Under the pieces are notes generated by a model. The model saw nothing but the letters and a program-made list of their open reading frames with translations, ran no database searches and was not told the DNA's origin. Positions 42,712 through 51,823 of a stretch of DNA of 64,000 bases are shown here, piece after piece (position 1 is the stretch's first letter; each line of letters opens with the position of its first letter). The DNA comes from Anaeromyxobacter dehalogenans 2CP-1 (GTDB lineage: Bacteria; Myxococcota; Myxococcia; Myxococcales; Anaeromyxobacteraceae). The stretch covers positions 1,996,001 through 2,060,000 of the forward strand of contig NC_011891.1 in the NCBI RefSeq assembly GCF_000022145.1, written 5' to 3'. The translations under genes were made by a program, and so were the position numbers.

Positions 42712-43722
42712 ATGGAACGCCTTCCGGTCATGAGCGATGCGTGCGCGGTCTGCGGCCTGGGGACCGTGGTCGAGCGCGTCCGGCGCACCACGCACGTGGT
42801 GGCGGAGAGCCCGGCCATGCAGGCGGTGCTGGTGCGGGCGCGCGACTTCGCGGACGCCGATGCCCCGGTCGTCATCCTGGGGGAGAGCGGGACGGGCAAG
42901 GAGGTGGTCGCCCGCGCGCTCCACGCGAGCGGCCCGCGGGGCGCCCGCCCGTTCGTGGCGGTGAACGTGGCGGCGTTGCCTGGGGACCTGCTCGAGTCCG
43001 AGCTGTTCGGCCACGTGAAGGGCGCGTTCACCGGCGCGACCGCCGAGAAGCAGGGGCTGCTCGAGGCGGCGCACGGGGGCACGCTCTTCCTCGACGAGAT
43101 CGGCGAGATGCCGCTGCCGCTCCAGGCGAAGCTGCTGCGGGCGCTCGAGGACGGCGAGGTGCGCCGGGTGGGCGACACGCGCGCGTTCGGCGTGGACGTC
43201 CGCTTCGTCTGCGCCACGCACCAGGACCTGGCGCGCCTGGTGACGGAGGGGCGCTTCCGCGAGGACCTCTACTACCGCCTGAAGGTGCTGGTGCTGCGCC
43301 TCCCGCCGCTCCGCGACCGCCCCGAGGACGTGCTGCCGCTGGCGCGCCGCTTCCTCGCCGAGGAGAAGCGCCCGGGCCCGGGGTTCTCGCCCGAGGCCGA
43401 GCGGCGGCTCCTCGCCTACCGCTGGCCGGGGAACGTGCGCGAGCTCGGCAACGTGGTCCGCTACGCGGCGGCGGTGGCGCGCGGGGCCGAGATCCGCCCC
43501 GAGCACCTGCCGGAGGAGCTGACCGCGCCGGCCGGGCCCGCGGCGCGCGGCGGCACGGCGGGCGAGCCGGCGGCGATGGCCACGCTCGCCGAGGTGGAGC
43601 GGGCGCACGTGCTCGCGGTGCTGGAGCGCTGCGGTGGCTCGCAGGCGGAGGCCGCGCGGGTGCTGGGCATCGGCCGGAACACGCTCTGGCGGAAGCTGAA
43701 GGCGTACGACGGGCCGGCCTGA
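42712..43722 (+). CDS. Receiver-less sigma-54 activator
   Basis: 336 residues (318 if ATG 42730 is used). There is no receiver or GAF domain: only about 40 residues, with CAVCGLG, precede the AAA+ domain. Walker [15 protein letters not shown] loop ([13 protein letters not shown]), Walker [11 protein letters not shown], arginine-finger region, then Fis-type helix-turn-helix [22 protein letters not shown]. Divergent from the RIC operon with about 130 bp between, hence its likely regulator. The short N-terminal Cys pair could sense metal, NO or redox state, or it may be controlled by a partner protein. Confidence 0.85.
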   Translation: MERLPVMSDACAVCGLGTVVERVRRTTHVVAESPAMQAVLVRARDFADADAPVVILGESGTGKEVVARALHASGPRGARPFVAVNVAALPGDLLESELFGHVKGAFTGATAEKQGLLEAAHGGTLFLDEIGEMPLPLQAKLLRALEDGEVRRVGDTRAFGVDVRFVCATHQDLARLVTEGRFREDLYYRLKVLVLRLPPLRDRPEDVLPLARRFLAEEKRPGPGFSPEAERRLLAYRWPGNVRELGNVVRYAAAVARGAEIRPEHLPEELTAPAGPAARGGTAGEPAAMATLAEVERAHVLAVLERCGGSQAEAARVLGIGRNTLWRKLKAYDGPA

Positions 43723-43724
43723 TC

Positions 43725-43934
43725 CGGCGCATCCCGACCCTTCGACTCCGGGCGCTCATCCCGACCCTTCGACTCCGAGCCGCTCATCCCGAGCGTAGGC
43801 CGTGCCCCCTCGACTCCGGGCCGCGTCGCGGCCCTACGCTCGGGGTGAGCGGACGTGACGGGGCACGGCCGGAGTCGAGGGACGCTCGGGGTGAGCGGAC
43901 GTGACGGGGCACGGCCGGAGTCGAGGGACGGGCT
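43725..43934. repeat. GAGCGTAGG/CTACGCTC-family repeat block
   Basis: Inverted and direct copies of TTCGACTCCGG / CTACGCTCGGGGTGAGCGG. A roughly 45-bp unit containing GCTCGGGGTGAGCGGACGTG and GGGGCACGGCCGGAGTCGAG is present twice in tandem (about 43842-43887 and 43889-43931). The block fills the gap between the convergent activator and aceF genes and can form long hairpins. Confidence 0.8.
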
Positions 43935-45593
43935 CTAGAGCACGATCCGCCGCATATCCCCGAGGAGCTGGGCCAGGTACGTCGTGATCCGCGCCGCCAG
44001 CGCGCCGTCGATGACGCGGTGGTCGTAGGAGAGCGACAGCGGCAGCATCAGCCGGGGCTGGAACTGCGTGCCGTCCCACACCGGGCGCATGGCGCTCCGC
44101 GATACGCCCAGGATGGCGACCTCCGGCGCGTTGATGATGGGCGTGAAGGCGGTGCCGCCGATGCCGCCCAGGCTGGAGATGGAGAAGCAGCCGCCCTGCA
44201 CGTCGGCGGGGGAGAGCTTCCCGTCGCGGGCCTTCGCGGCGAGCTCGCCCAGCTCCTTCGCGAGCTGCAGGACGCCCTTCTGATCGGCGTCCTTCAGCAC
44301 CGGGACCACCAGCCCCTGCGGCGTGTCGGCCGCGAAGCCGACGTGGAAGTAGCGCTTCAGCACCAGCTCGTCGCCGTCGAGCGAGGCGTTCAGCTCGGGG
44401 AACCGCCTCATGGCGGCGACGCAGGCCTTCACCAGGAACGCGAGCAGCGTCACCTTGACGCCCTGCTTCTCGTGCTCGCGGTTCAGCTCGACGCGGAAGC
44501 GCTCCAGCTCGGTGATGTCCGCCTCGTCGAACTGGGTGACGTGCGGGATCATCACCCAGTTCCGCGCCAGGTTGGTCCGCGACAGCTTGCGGATGCGCGA
44601 GAGCGGCTGGCGCTCGACCGGGCCGAAGCGGGTGAAGTCCACCTTGGGCCAGGGCGCGAGGTCGAGCGCGCCGCCCCCGCCGCCGCCGGACTCGAGCCGG
44701 GCGAGCGAGGCCTTCACGAACTTCTGCACGTCGTCCTGCAGGATGCGGCCGCGCGGGCCGCTCCCCTCGACGCGGCCGAGGTTCACGCCCAGCTCGCGGG
44801 CGAGCTTGCGGACCGAGGGCGAGGCGTGCGGCACCTGGCCCTGGGCACCGGTCTCCGGCGCGACCGGCGGCGCAGCGGGGGAGGGCGCCGGCGGCGGCGC
44901 GGCGGCCTTCGCCGCGGGGGCCGCGGCGGGCTGGGACGGGGCCGGCGCGGCGGCGGTCGTCGCGGCGGCGGGCGCGACCGCGTCGAGGATCGCCACCAGC
45001 GATCCCTCGCTCACCTTGTCCCCGGCCTTCAGCGCCACCTCGCGGATCGTGCCGGCCGCGGGCGCGGGCACGTCGAGCGTGGCCTTCTCCGACTCGAGCG
45101 TGGCGAGCGGCGCGTCGGCCTCGACCCGATCGCCCGGCTTCACCAGCACCTCGATGACCGGGACGTCCTTGAAGTCGCCGATGTTCGGGACCTTCACCTC
45201 CACCGTGCGCGGCGCGCCCGCCGGCGAGGCCGCGGCCGGAGGCGCGGAGGGCGCAGCCGGGGCAGGGGAGGGCGCCGGCGCGGGCGCCGCGGCGGCGGGC
45301 TTCGGGGGCGCGGCCTGCGCGGGCGCCGCGGGCGCCTCCGCCTTCGCCTGCCCGTCCGACGCCTCCAGGGTCACGACCAGCGATCCCTCGCTGACGCGGT
45401 CGCCGACCTTCACCTTCACCTCGCGGATGGTGCCGGCCGCGGGGGCGGGCACGTCGAGCGTGGCCTTGTCCGACTCGAGCGTGACCAGCGGCGCGTCGGC
45501 GTCCACCTGCTCGCCGGGCTTCACCAGCACGTCGATGACCGGGACGTCCTTGTAGTCGCCGATGTTCGGGACCTTGACCTCGATGGTGCGCAT
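43935..45593 (-). CDS. aceF: Pyruvate dehydrogenase E2, dihydrolipoamide acetyltransferase
   Basis: 552 residues. Two lipoyl domains with ESDKATLDVP and ESEKATLDVP (lipoyl-Lys), each followed by an Ala/Pro linker; a peripheral-subunit-binding domain (PSVRKLARELGVNLGRVEGS); and the catalytic domain with SLSYDHRVIDGALAARI (active-site His and Asp). Transfers acetyl groups from E1 to CoA. ATG at 45593, 17 nt after aceE's stop. Only E1 and E2 are here; E3 (lpd) must lie elsewhere. Confidence 0.95.
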   Translation of the reverse strand: MRTIEVKVPNIGDYKDVPVIDVLVKPGEQVDADAPLVTLESDKATLDVPAPAAGTIREVKVKVGDRVSEGSLVVTLEASDGQAKAEAPAAPAQAAPPKPAAAAPAPAPSPAPAAPSAPPAAASPAGAPRTVEVKVPNIGDFKDVPVIEVLVKPGDRVEADAPLATLESEKATLDVPAPAAGTIREVALKAGDKVSEGSLVAILDAVAPAAATTAAAPAPSQPAAAPAAKAAAPPPAPSPAAPPVAPETGAQGQVPHASPSVRKLARELGVNLGRVEGSGPRGRILQDDVQKFVKASLARLESGGGGGGALDLAPWPKVDFTRFGPVERQPLSRIRKLSRTNLARNWVMIPHVTQFDEADITELERFRVELNREHEKQGVKVTLLAFLVKACVAAMRRFPELNASLDGDELVLKRYFHVGFAADTPQGLVVPVLKDADQKGVLQLAKELGELAAKARDGKLSPADVQGGCFSISSLGGIGGTAFTPIINAPEVAILGVSRSAMRPVWDGTQFQPRLMLPLSLSYDHRVIDGALAARITTYLAQLLGDMRRIVL

Positions 45594-45610
45594 GTCCTCG
45601 TTCTCGCGGT

Positions 45611-48268
45611 CTAGACGGTCCAGGGGGCGGGCTTCGCGGGGTCGATGCCGTACTTCTTCAGCGCCTCGGCGACCTTCGCGGCGGGCACGGTGCCCTCGTC
45701 GGCGAGCGCCTTCAGCGCGGCGATCGCCACGTGGTGCCGGTCCACCTCGAAGAAGCCGCGCAGCTTCTCGCGCGTGTCGGAGCGGCCGAAGCCGTCGGTG
45801 CCGAGCACGTGGTAGGCGCGCGGCACCCACGGGCGGATCTGCTCGGCGAAGGTGCGGACGTAGTCGGTCGCGGCGACGACCGGCCCCTGCGTGCCGCCGA
45901 GGCAGGTCTCCACGTGCGAGCGGCGGGGCGCGTCCTCGGGGTGGAGCCGGTTGTGGCGCGACACCGCCATGCCGTCGCGCGCCAGCTCGGTGAAGCTCGG
46001 GCAGCTCCACACGTCCGCGTCCACGCCCCACTGGCTCTTCAGCAGGTCGGCCGCGGCGATCACCTCGCGGAGGATGGCCCCGGAGCCGAGGAGCTGCACC
46101 CGCGGCGCCTTGCCCTTCGCCTTCGCGCCCTGCTTGAACAGGTACATGCCCTTCACGATGTCCTGCTCCGCGCCCTCCGGCATGCCCGGGTGCGCGTAGT
46201 TCTCGTTGAGGACGGTGACGTACCAGTACGCGTCCTCCTGCTCCGCCAGCATGCGGCGCAGGCCGTCGTGCACGATCACCGCCACCTCGTACGAGAACGT
46301 CGGATCGTAGGAGCGGCAGTTCGGGATCACCGACGAGAGCACGTGCGAGTGCCCGTCCTCGTGCTGGAGCCCCTCGCCGTTCAGCGTGGTGCGCCCGGAG
46401 GTGCCGCCGACGAGGAAGCCGCGGCAGCGCATGTCGCCGGCCGCCCAGGCGAAGTCGCCGACGCGCTGGAAGCCGAACATCGAATAGAACAGGTAGAACG
46501 GGATCATCGGCTCGCCGTGCGTGGCGTACGCGGACGCGGCGGCGATCCAGTCGCACATCGCGCCGGCCTCGGTGATGCCCTCCTGCAGCACCTGCCCCTG
46601 CTTGTCCTCGCGGTAGTAGGCGAGCTTGTCCGCGTCCTCGGGCGTGTAGAGCTGGCCGACGTGGCTCCAGATCCCGAGCTGCCGGTACATGCCCTCCATG
46701 CCGAACGTGCGCCCCTCGTCCGGCACGATGGGCACCACGCGCTTCCCGATGGCCTTGTCGCGCGCGAGGAGCGTCATGATCTGCACGAGCGCCATGGTGG
46801 TGGACAGCTCGCGGTCCTCGCTGCTCTTCAGGAGCCGGTCGAACGCGGAGAGCGGCGGTACCTCCAGCGGCTTCGCCTTGGCGCGGCGCCGCGGCCGGTC
46901 GCCGCCGAGGTCCTGCCGGCGCGCCTTCAGGTACTCGAGCTCCTTCGAGCCCTCCGGCAGCTTCAGGAACGGCACCTTCTCGAGCTGGTCGTCCGGCACC
47001 GGCAGGTCGAAGCGGTCGCGGAAGCGCCGGATGGCGTCCACCGCGATCTTCTTCTGCTGGTGCGCGATGTTCATGGCCTCGCCGGCCTCGCCCATGCCGT
47101 AGCCCTTGATGGTCTTCGCGAGGATCACGGTGGGCTGGCCGGTGTGCTTCACCGCCGCGTCGTAGGCCGCGTAGACCTTGAACGGATCGTGCCCGCCGCG
47201 GTTCAGCCGCCAGACGTCCTCGTCGGACAGCTCGGAGACCATGGCCTTCAGCTCGGGCGAGTTGAAGAAGTGCTCGCGGACGAACGCGCCGTTGCGCGAC
47301 TTGTAGAGCTGGTACTCGCCGTCCACCACCTCCATCATCCGGCGGCGCAGGATCCCCTCCGAGTCCTTCGCGAACAGCGGATCCCAGTGGCGGCCCCAGA
47401 TCACCTTGATGACGTTCCAGCCGGCGCCGCGGAACGTGCCCTCCAGCTCCTGGATGATCTTGCCGTTGCCGCGGACCGGCCCGTCGAGCCGCTGCAGGTT
47501 GCAGTTCACCACGAAGATGAGGTTGTCGAGCTTCTCGCGGCCGGCGCGGTCGATGGCGCCCATGGCCTCCGGCTCGTCCATCTCGCCGTCGCCGCAGAAC
47601 GCCCAGACCTTGCGGTCGGCGGTGTCGGCGATGCCGCGGTCGTGCAGGTACCGCATGAAGCGGGCCTGGTAGATGGCCATGTGCGGCCCGAGGCCCATCG
47701 ACACGGTGGGGAACTGCCAGAAGTCCGGCATGAGCCAGGGGTGCGGGTACGAGGACAGGCCCTTGCCGTCCACCTCCTGGCGGAAGTTCTGGAGCTGCTC
47801 CTCGCTGAGCAGGCCGAGCAGGAACGCGCGCGCGTAGATGCCGGGCGCGGAGTGGCCCTGGATGTAGACGAGGTCGCCGCCGCGGTCCGGGGTCCAGGCC
47901 CGCCAGAAGTGGTTGTAGCCGACGTCGTAGAGCGTCGCGGCCGAGGCGAAGCTGGCGATGTGGCCGCCGACGTTGGTGTGCTTGTTCGCCCGCACCACCA
48001 TCGCCATCGCGTTCCAGCGGAGGTAGTGGCGGATGGTCTGCTCGATGGCGAAGTCGCCCGGGTAGCGCGGCTGCTTCTCCACCGGGATGGTGTTCACGTA
48101 GGCGGTGTTGGCCGAGAACGGCAGGTACGCGCCGGAGCGGCGGGCGCGGTCGATGAGCTGCTCGATGAGGAAGTGCGCGCGGTCCGTGCCCTCGCGCTGG
48201 AGCACGCCCTCGAGGGCGTCCAGCCACTCGCGCGTCTCCTGCGGATCGAGGTCGGGGAGCTTGTCCAT
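45611..48268 (-). CDS. aceE: Pyruvate dehydrogenase E1, homodimeric
   Basis: 885 residues, full length for the AceE type. TPP-binding segment WAFCGDGEMDEPEAMGAI with the NCNLQRLDGPVRGNG stretch. Typical start (YVNTIPVEKQPRYPGDFAIE) and end. Decarboxylates pyruvate and reductively acetylates E2 lipoyl groups. First gene of aceEF; the promoter must lie in 48269-48485, shared with the divergent lipoprotein gene. Confidence 0.95.
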   Translation of the reverse strand: MDKLPDLDPQETREWLDALEGVLQREGTDRAHFLIEQLIDRARRSGAYLPFSANTAYVNTIPVEKQPRYPGDFAIEQTIRHYLRWNAMAMVVRANKHTNVGGHIASFASAATLYDVGYNHFWRAWTPDRGGDLVYIQGHSAPGIYARAFLLGLLSEEQLQNFRQEVDGKGLSSYPHPWLMPDFWQFPTVSMGLGPHMAIYQARFMRYLHDRGIADTADRKVWAFCGDGEMDEPEAMGAIDRAGREKLDNLIFVVNCNLQRLDGPVRGNGKIIQELEGTFRGAGWNVIKVIWGRHWDPLFAKDSEGILRRRMMEVVDGEYQLYKSRNGAFVREHFFNSPELKAMVSELSDEDVWRLNRGGHDPFKVYAAYDAAVKHTGQPTVILAKTIKGYGMGEAGEAMNIAHQQKKIAVDAIRRFRDRFDLPVPDDQLEKVPFLKLPEGSKELEYLKARRQDLGGDRPRRRAKAKPLEVPPLSAFDRLLKSSEDRELSTTMALVQIMTLLARDKAIGKRVVPIVPDEGRTFGMEGMYRQLGIWSHVGQLYTPEDADKLAYYREDKQGQVLQEGITEAGAMCDWIAAASAYATHGEPMIPFYLFYSMFGFQRVGDFAWAAGDMRCRGFLVGGTSGRTTLNGEGLQHEDGHSHVLSSVIPNCRSYDPTFSYEVAVIVHDGLRRMLAEQEDAYWYVTVLNENYAHPGMPEGAEQDIVKGMYLFKQGAKAKGKAPRVQLLGSGAILREVIAAADLLKSQWGVDADVWSCPSFTELARDGMAVSRHNRLHPEDAPRRSHVETCLGGTQGPVVAATDYVRTFAEQIRPWVPRAYHVLGTDGFGRSDTREKLRGFFEVDRHHVAIAALKALADEGTVPAAKVAEALKKYGIDPAKPAPWTV

Positions 48269-48485
48269 GTCGGTCCCTGGGCGTTGGTTGCGCGCTACTC
48301 CTACTGGGGAGGGGTCCCGGATTCAAACGAACCCTTGGACCCCGAGAGGACGGTGCGCACCGGCGCGCAACCGTGCCGCACCGCGCCACGCACGCGACAC
48401 CAAACGTCGTTGTGACCCCCGCTCGAACATCGGACACTGGAACGCGGGGGCGCGCGCAGGGGAGCGCGGCGCGAGGAGGGGGGCC

Positions 48486-50405
48486 ATGCGGACGCGTCCG
48501 ATCGGACTTGCGGCTGGAGTGGTGCTCGCCTTCCTGGCCGGGCACGGGTGCAGCAGCGGCGGCGGGGACGGGCCCGCGCCGGCGGTGTGCGAGGGAGCGC
48601 CGGATCCAGGGACGGCCGGGCCAGGGGACGTGGAGGGCTGGTTCCCGCTCGCGCCGGGCTGGAGCTGGAGCTACCGGATCGCCGGGCAGCCCGTCACGCG
48701 CCCCGCGGACCTGCGCATCGAGGTCGGGGGCGCGCGGAGCTACCGCGGGTTCGCCGCCACCGAGCTGCGCGAGCTGGATCCGACCACCGGCGCCGACCTC
48801 GCGGGCGGGACGGCGCTCGTCGCCTCCGCGCAGGCCGGCCTGGTCGAGCTCGGTGACGGGACCGCGACGGACCCGACGCCGTCCACCTACGACCTCCGCT
48901 ACCCCGTCACCATGGGTGGAGCCTGGTCCGAGCGCTGCACCGGTCTCGATTACGGCGAGGACCTGGACGAGGACGGGAAGCACGAGACGCTCGACCTCGC
49001 GCTCGCGGGGCAGGTGCTCGGCCTCGAGGACGTGACCGTGCCCGCGGGGACGTTCGCGGGCGCCGCGCACGTCCGGCTCACGCTGACGCTCACGCTCTAC
49101 CCGACGCGCGCCGGGCTCCAGCCGGTCACGGCCACCGCCTGGCAGGAGACCTGGTACGCCCGCGGCGTCGGCATCGTGCGCCGGAGCGACGGCGGCGAGC
49201 TCTCGCCCACCACCGCGTACGAGCTGGTGGGCTGGTCCGGCCCGGCCGGCGGCGGCGGGCTCGCCGAGCTGACCCGGCTCGTGGTCCCGCCGCCCAGCTC
49301 GGATCCGTACGTGAGCCCGTGGCGCGTGGTCCCGGCCCGCGGCGGCTCCTCCCGCGCGATGGTGCTGGACCTCGCCTGGCGCGACGGCCCGGTGCGGCTG
49401 GTGGGCCGCTTCGTGGACGGCGGCGCCGCCGGCGCGCCGGTCGAGGTGGTGCCGCAGTGGCCGGCCACCAGCGCGCTCCTCCCGTGGCACATGGCCACGC
49501 AGGTCGCGCCGGGGCCGGACCGGCACCTGGTCGCGTTCGCGGCGGAGCCGGCGCAGGCGCCGGGCACGGCGGAGATCCGGGCGGCACGGGTGACGGCGGA
49601 CGGGGTCGCGCTGGACGGGCCCTCCGGGTTCCTGGTGGCGCAGTGCGCGAGCTGGACGGCGTACGCGGTCGCGGCCTCGCGCGCGGGCGACGGATACCTC
49701 GTGACCTGGGGCTGCAGCGCGCCGGCGGGCGGCGTGTACGCGGCCACGGTCGGCGCGGACGGCACCGTGGGCGCGCCGACGTTCCTCGGCGAGGGGCCGG
49801 TCCAGTTCCTCCAGGCCGCCGGACGCGGGGCCGAGCACCTCGTGGTCTGGGGCCGTGGGTCGTCGGCCGACACGGAGGTGGTGGGCGTGCGGGTGAGCGC
49901 CGCGGGCACCTCGCTCGACGCGGCGCCGGTCCGGCTGGTCGCGGATCAGGACTTCAAGGTCCCGGGCGACCTCGCCTGCGGCGACGCCGCGTGCCTGCTC
50001 ACCTGGCGGCGGGCGGCGATGCCGTACGGCTCCTACGAGCTCGCCGCGGTGCGCCTCGCGCCGGGGGCGCTGGCGGAGCGCGCCGCGGTCCGGCTGGCCG
50101 GCCCGATCGACTCCGAGACCGAGCCGCTCGCCGTGCCGGTCGGCGACCAGTTCGCGATCACCTGGGGCGACCCGCAGATCTACCCGCTGCCGTGGGGCCA
50201 GCCGGGGCCGGCGGTCCGGGTGGCGTGGGCCGGAGCCGACCTGAGCCTCTCGCCGCCGGACGGGATCCCGGTCCTCTACCACTGGGACTTCTACGACGCG
50301 CTCGGCAACGCGGCGCTCCTCTCGGCCGGCGCCGCCGACGCGTGGGTGGCGTACGAGTGGATCCCGGCCTACCCCGAGCTGGACGCGGTGCACTGGATCC
50401 GCTGA
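48486..50405 (+). CDS. Large lipoprotein, unknown function
   Basis: 639 residues. Lipoprotein signal with GHGC lipobox region (GVVLAFLAGHGCSSGGG). The N-terminal third (WFPLAPGWSWSYRIAG, VTVPAGTFAGAAHVRLTL, WYARGVGIVRR) is the type seen in lipoproteins built around a beta-barrel or lipocalin-like fold. The rest resembles a beta-propeller repeated with VAASRAGDGYLVTW and LLTWRRA blades. Stands between the aceEF promoter region and a convergent frameshifted gene 4 bp away. Confidence 0.7.
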   Translation: MRTRPIGLAAGVVLAFLAGHGCSSGGGDGPAPAVCEGAPDPGTAGPGDVEGWFPLAPGWSWSYRIAGQPVTRPADLRIEVGGARSYRGFAATELRELDPTTGADLAGGTALVASAQAGLVELGDGTATDPTPSTYDLRYPVTMGGAWSERCTGLDYGEDLDEDGKHETLDLALAGQVLGLEDVTVPAGTFAGAAHVRLTLTLTLYPTRAGLQPVTATAWQETWYARGVGIVRRSDGGELSPTTAYELVGWSGPAGGGGLAELTRLVVPPPSSDPYVSPWRVVPARGGSSRAMVLDLAWRDGPVRLVGRFVDGGAAGAPVEVVPQWPATSALLPWHMATQVAPGPDRHLVAFAAEPAQAPGTAEIRAARVTADGVALDGPSGFLVAQCASWTAYAVAASRAGDGYLVTWGCSAPAGGVYAATVGADGTVGAPTFLGEGPVQFLQAAGRGAEHLVVWGRGSSADTEVVGVRVSAAGTSLDAAPVRLVADQDFKVPGDLACGDAACLLTWRRAAMPYGSYELAAVRLAPGALAERAAVRLAGPIDSETEPLAVPVGDQFAITWGDPQIYPLPWGQPGPAVRVAWAGADLSLSPPDGIPVLYHWDFYDALGNAALLSAGAADAWVAYEWIPAYPELDAVHWIR

Positions 50406-50409
50406 GCGG

Positions 50410-51302
50410 TCACCAGCGCCGCGCCCAGGCCGGCGCAGGGCGAGGGTCGGGGCGAAGGGCGGAGAGGTCGTGCGCGCCGCGGAGGGCGAGCCCCGCGGCG
50501 CGCCCGTCGCGCAGCTCGAGCCGCGCGTCGTGCGTGGCGACGAGCAGCCGCCCGCGCGCGTCCCAGTCGGCCCAGGCCGCCTCCGGCAGGGCGACCGTGC
50601 GCCGCCCCAGCTCGACCGAGTAGGCTGGGCTGCGCCCCTCGATGCGCGGCGCGCGCGTGTCGAGCCCCCGGTCCTCGAGCGCCAGCCGCGCGGCGCGCGC
50701 GTGTCGAGCCCCCGGTCCTCGAGCGCCAGCCGCGCGCCGCCGCCGGGGCGCGGCTTCACCAGCCTGGCGCGCCGCCGCTCGTCCCAGGGATCGCCGCGCG
50801 GATCCCGCGGCTCGCCCCGCGGGTCCTCCTCCCATCCGCGCCGGCGCTCGGCTGCGTATTGCACGACGGGCGTCGGCACGAGCCCGCCGCGCGCGCGGAG
50901 CGGCGACGCGTCGCCCGCGTCCGCCGGCGCGACCGCGCCGACCTCGCCCGCTGCCGCGAAGTGGTGCCCGCGGCTCCAGGTCCCGCCCTCGCGCCACGCG
51001 GCGAGCGCGAACAGCCAGGGCGCCTTCGACACGAGGAGGTACGCGGTCCACGGGTGCTCGCCGAGGAACTCCGGCGACGACGCCGACGCGGCGAACGCGG
51101 AGAGCAGGGCGCCGTCCGGCGAGAGATCGCAGCGGCGCGGGTAGAGCGTCCCGCGGAACCACGCGCCCGGCTCGAGCGCGTCCTGCTCCAGGTGCCAGCG
51201 CACGAGGTGCCACCAGCCGCCGGGCCCGCGGCGGAAGACGAGCGCCACCGGGGCCGCGGTGGCGACCTGCGCGTAGAGGCGCGGAGGTGGGTGCGTCTGC
51301 AT
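50410..51302 (-). pseudogene. Hypothetical gene frameshifted by a 44-bp tandem duplication
   Basis: The N-terminal part (QTHPPPRLYAQVATAAPVAL, WWHLVRWHLEQDALEPGAWF) runs in one frame from ATG 51302 (GTG 51305 also possible). After the repeat at 50644-50736 sensible coding continues in another frame (RSPAYSVELGRRTVALPEAA, LLVATHDARLELRDG) to TGA at 50410-50412. Removing one 44-bp unit joins the two into 282 residues. As it stands the first frame reads into Arg-rich nonsense. No family recognised; probably a cytoplasmic beta-rich protein. Could be a pseudogene, a reversible slip-strand switch, or a sequencing or assembly error. Confidence 0.75.
50644..50736. repeat. Perfect 44-bp tandem duplication
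   Basis: Bases 50644-50692 equal 50688-50736, so the 44-bp unit (containing GTGTCGAGCCCCCGGTCCTC) is present 2.1 times with no mismatch. 44 is not a multiple of three; the duplication shifts the frame of the surrounding gene. Confidence 0.95.
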
Positions 51303-51485
51303 CACTTATCGTGTATCACGTGCGGCGCCCGCGCGCAGCGGGCCGGGCCGGGCGGGGAGCGGCGCCACGATCCGGCGCGTTTGCGGTGTGTGAATGTGGC
51401 CGGCGCACGCGTCCCGCGGTCCGTGGAGTGGTGGCGAGCACGGACGCAGCGTAGCGTCGGTCCTCGCACGCACGGGAGGGGTCGC

Positions 51486-51812
51486 ATGGCGCTCCACGGC
51501 ATCGCGGTGTGCAGCCTCGACGACGGTCGTGTCCTCCGGCTCCCGCCGGACGCCTGGTGCGTCCCGCTGCCGCCGCCGCTTCGCGGGCGCGCGCTCCGCA
51601 TCGAGGCGGTGGAGCGCGGCTTCGAGGACCTCGCCTGCGTGACCTACGCGGACGCCGGCGGGCTGGCCGGCTACGTCATGAGCGAGGCGCGCCTCGGCTC
51701 GCGCGGCGCCGGCGAGGACGTGATCGTGCGCAGCGCCGCCGCGTTCGGCGAGCAGCGCTGGATGGTGGTGCGCATCGGCGGGGCCGTGGACGGCGTCCGG
51801 CTGGTCGGGTAG
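51486..51812 (+). CDS. Small hypothetical protein
   Basis: 108 residues, ATG 51486 with GGGAGGGG about eight bases upstream. No signal peptide. Beta-rich composition (LDDGRVLRLPPDAWCVPLPP, RWMVVRIGGAVDGVRLVG). No family recognised. Stands between the frameshifted gene and the convergent TonB-like gene. Confidence 0.6.
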   Translation: MALHGIAVCSLDDGRVLRLPPDAWCVPLPPPLRGRALRIEAVERGFEDLACVTYADAGGLAGYVMSEARLGSRGAGEDVIVRSAAAFGEQRWMVVRIGGAVDGVRLVG

Positions 51813-51823
51813 GGCGCCCCGCG

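Noticed and set aside
43935-48268. Missing lpd as evidence of a broken pyruvate dehydrogenase operon
   Set aside because: E3 is often encoded elsewhere in the genome, and both aceE and aceF are intact.
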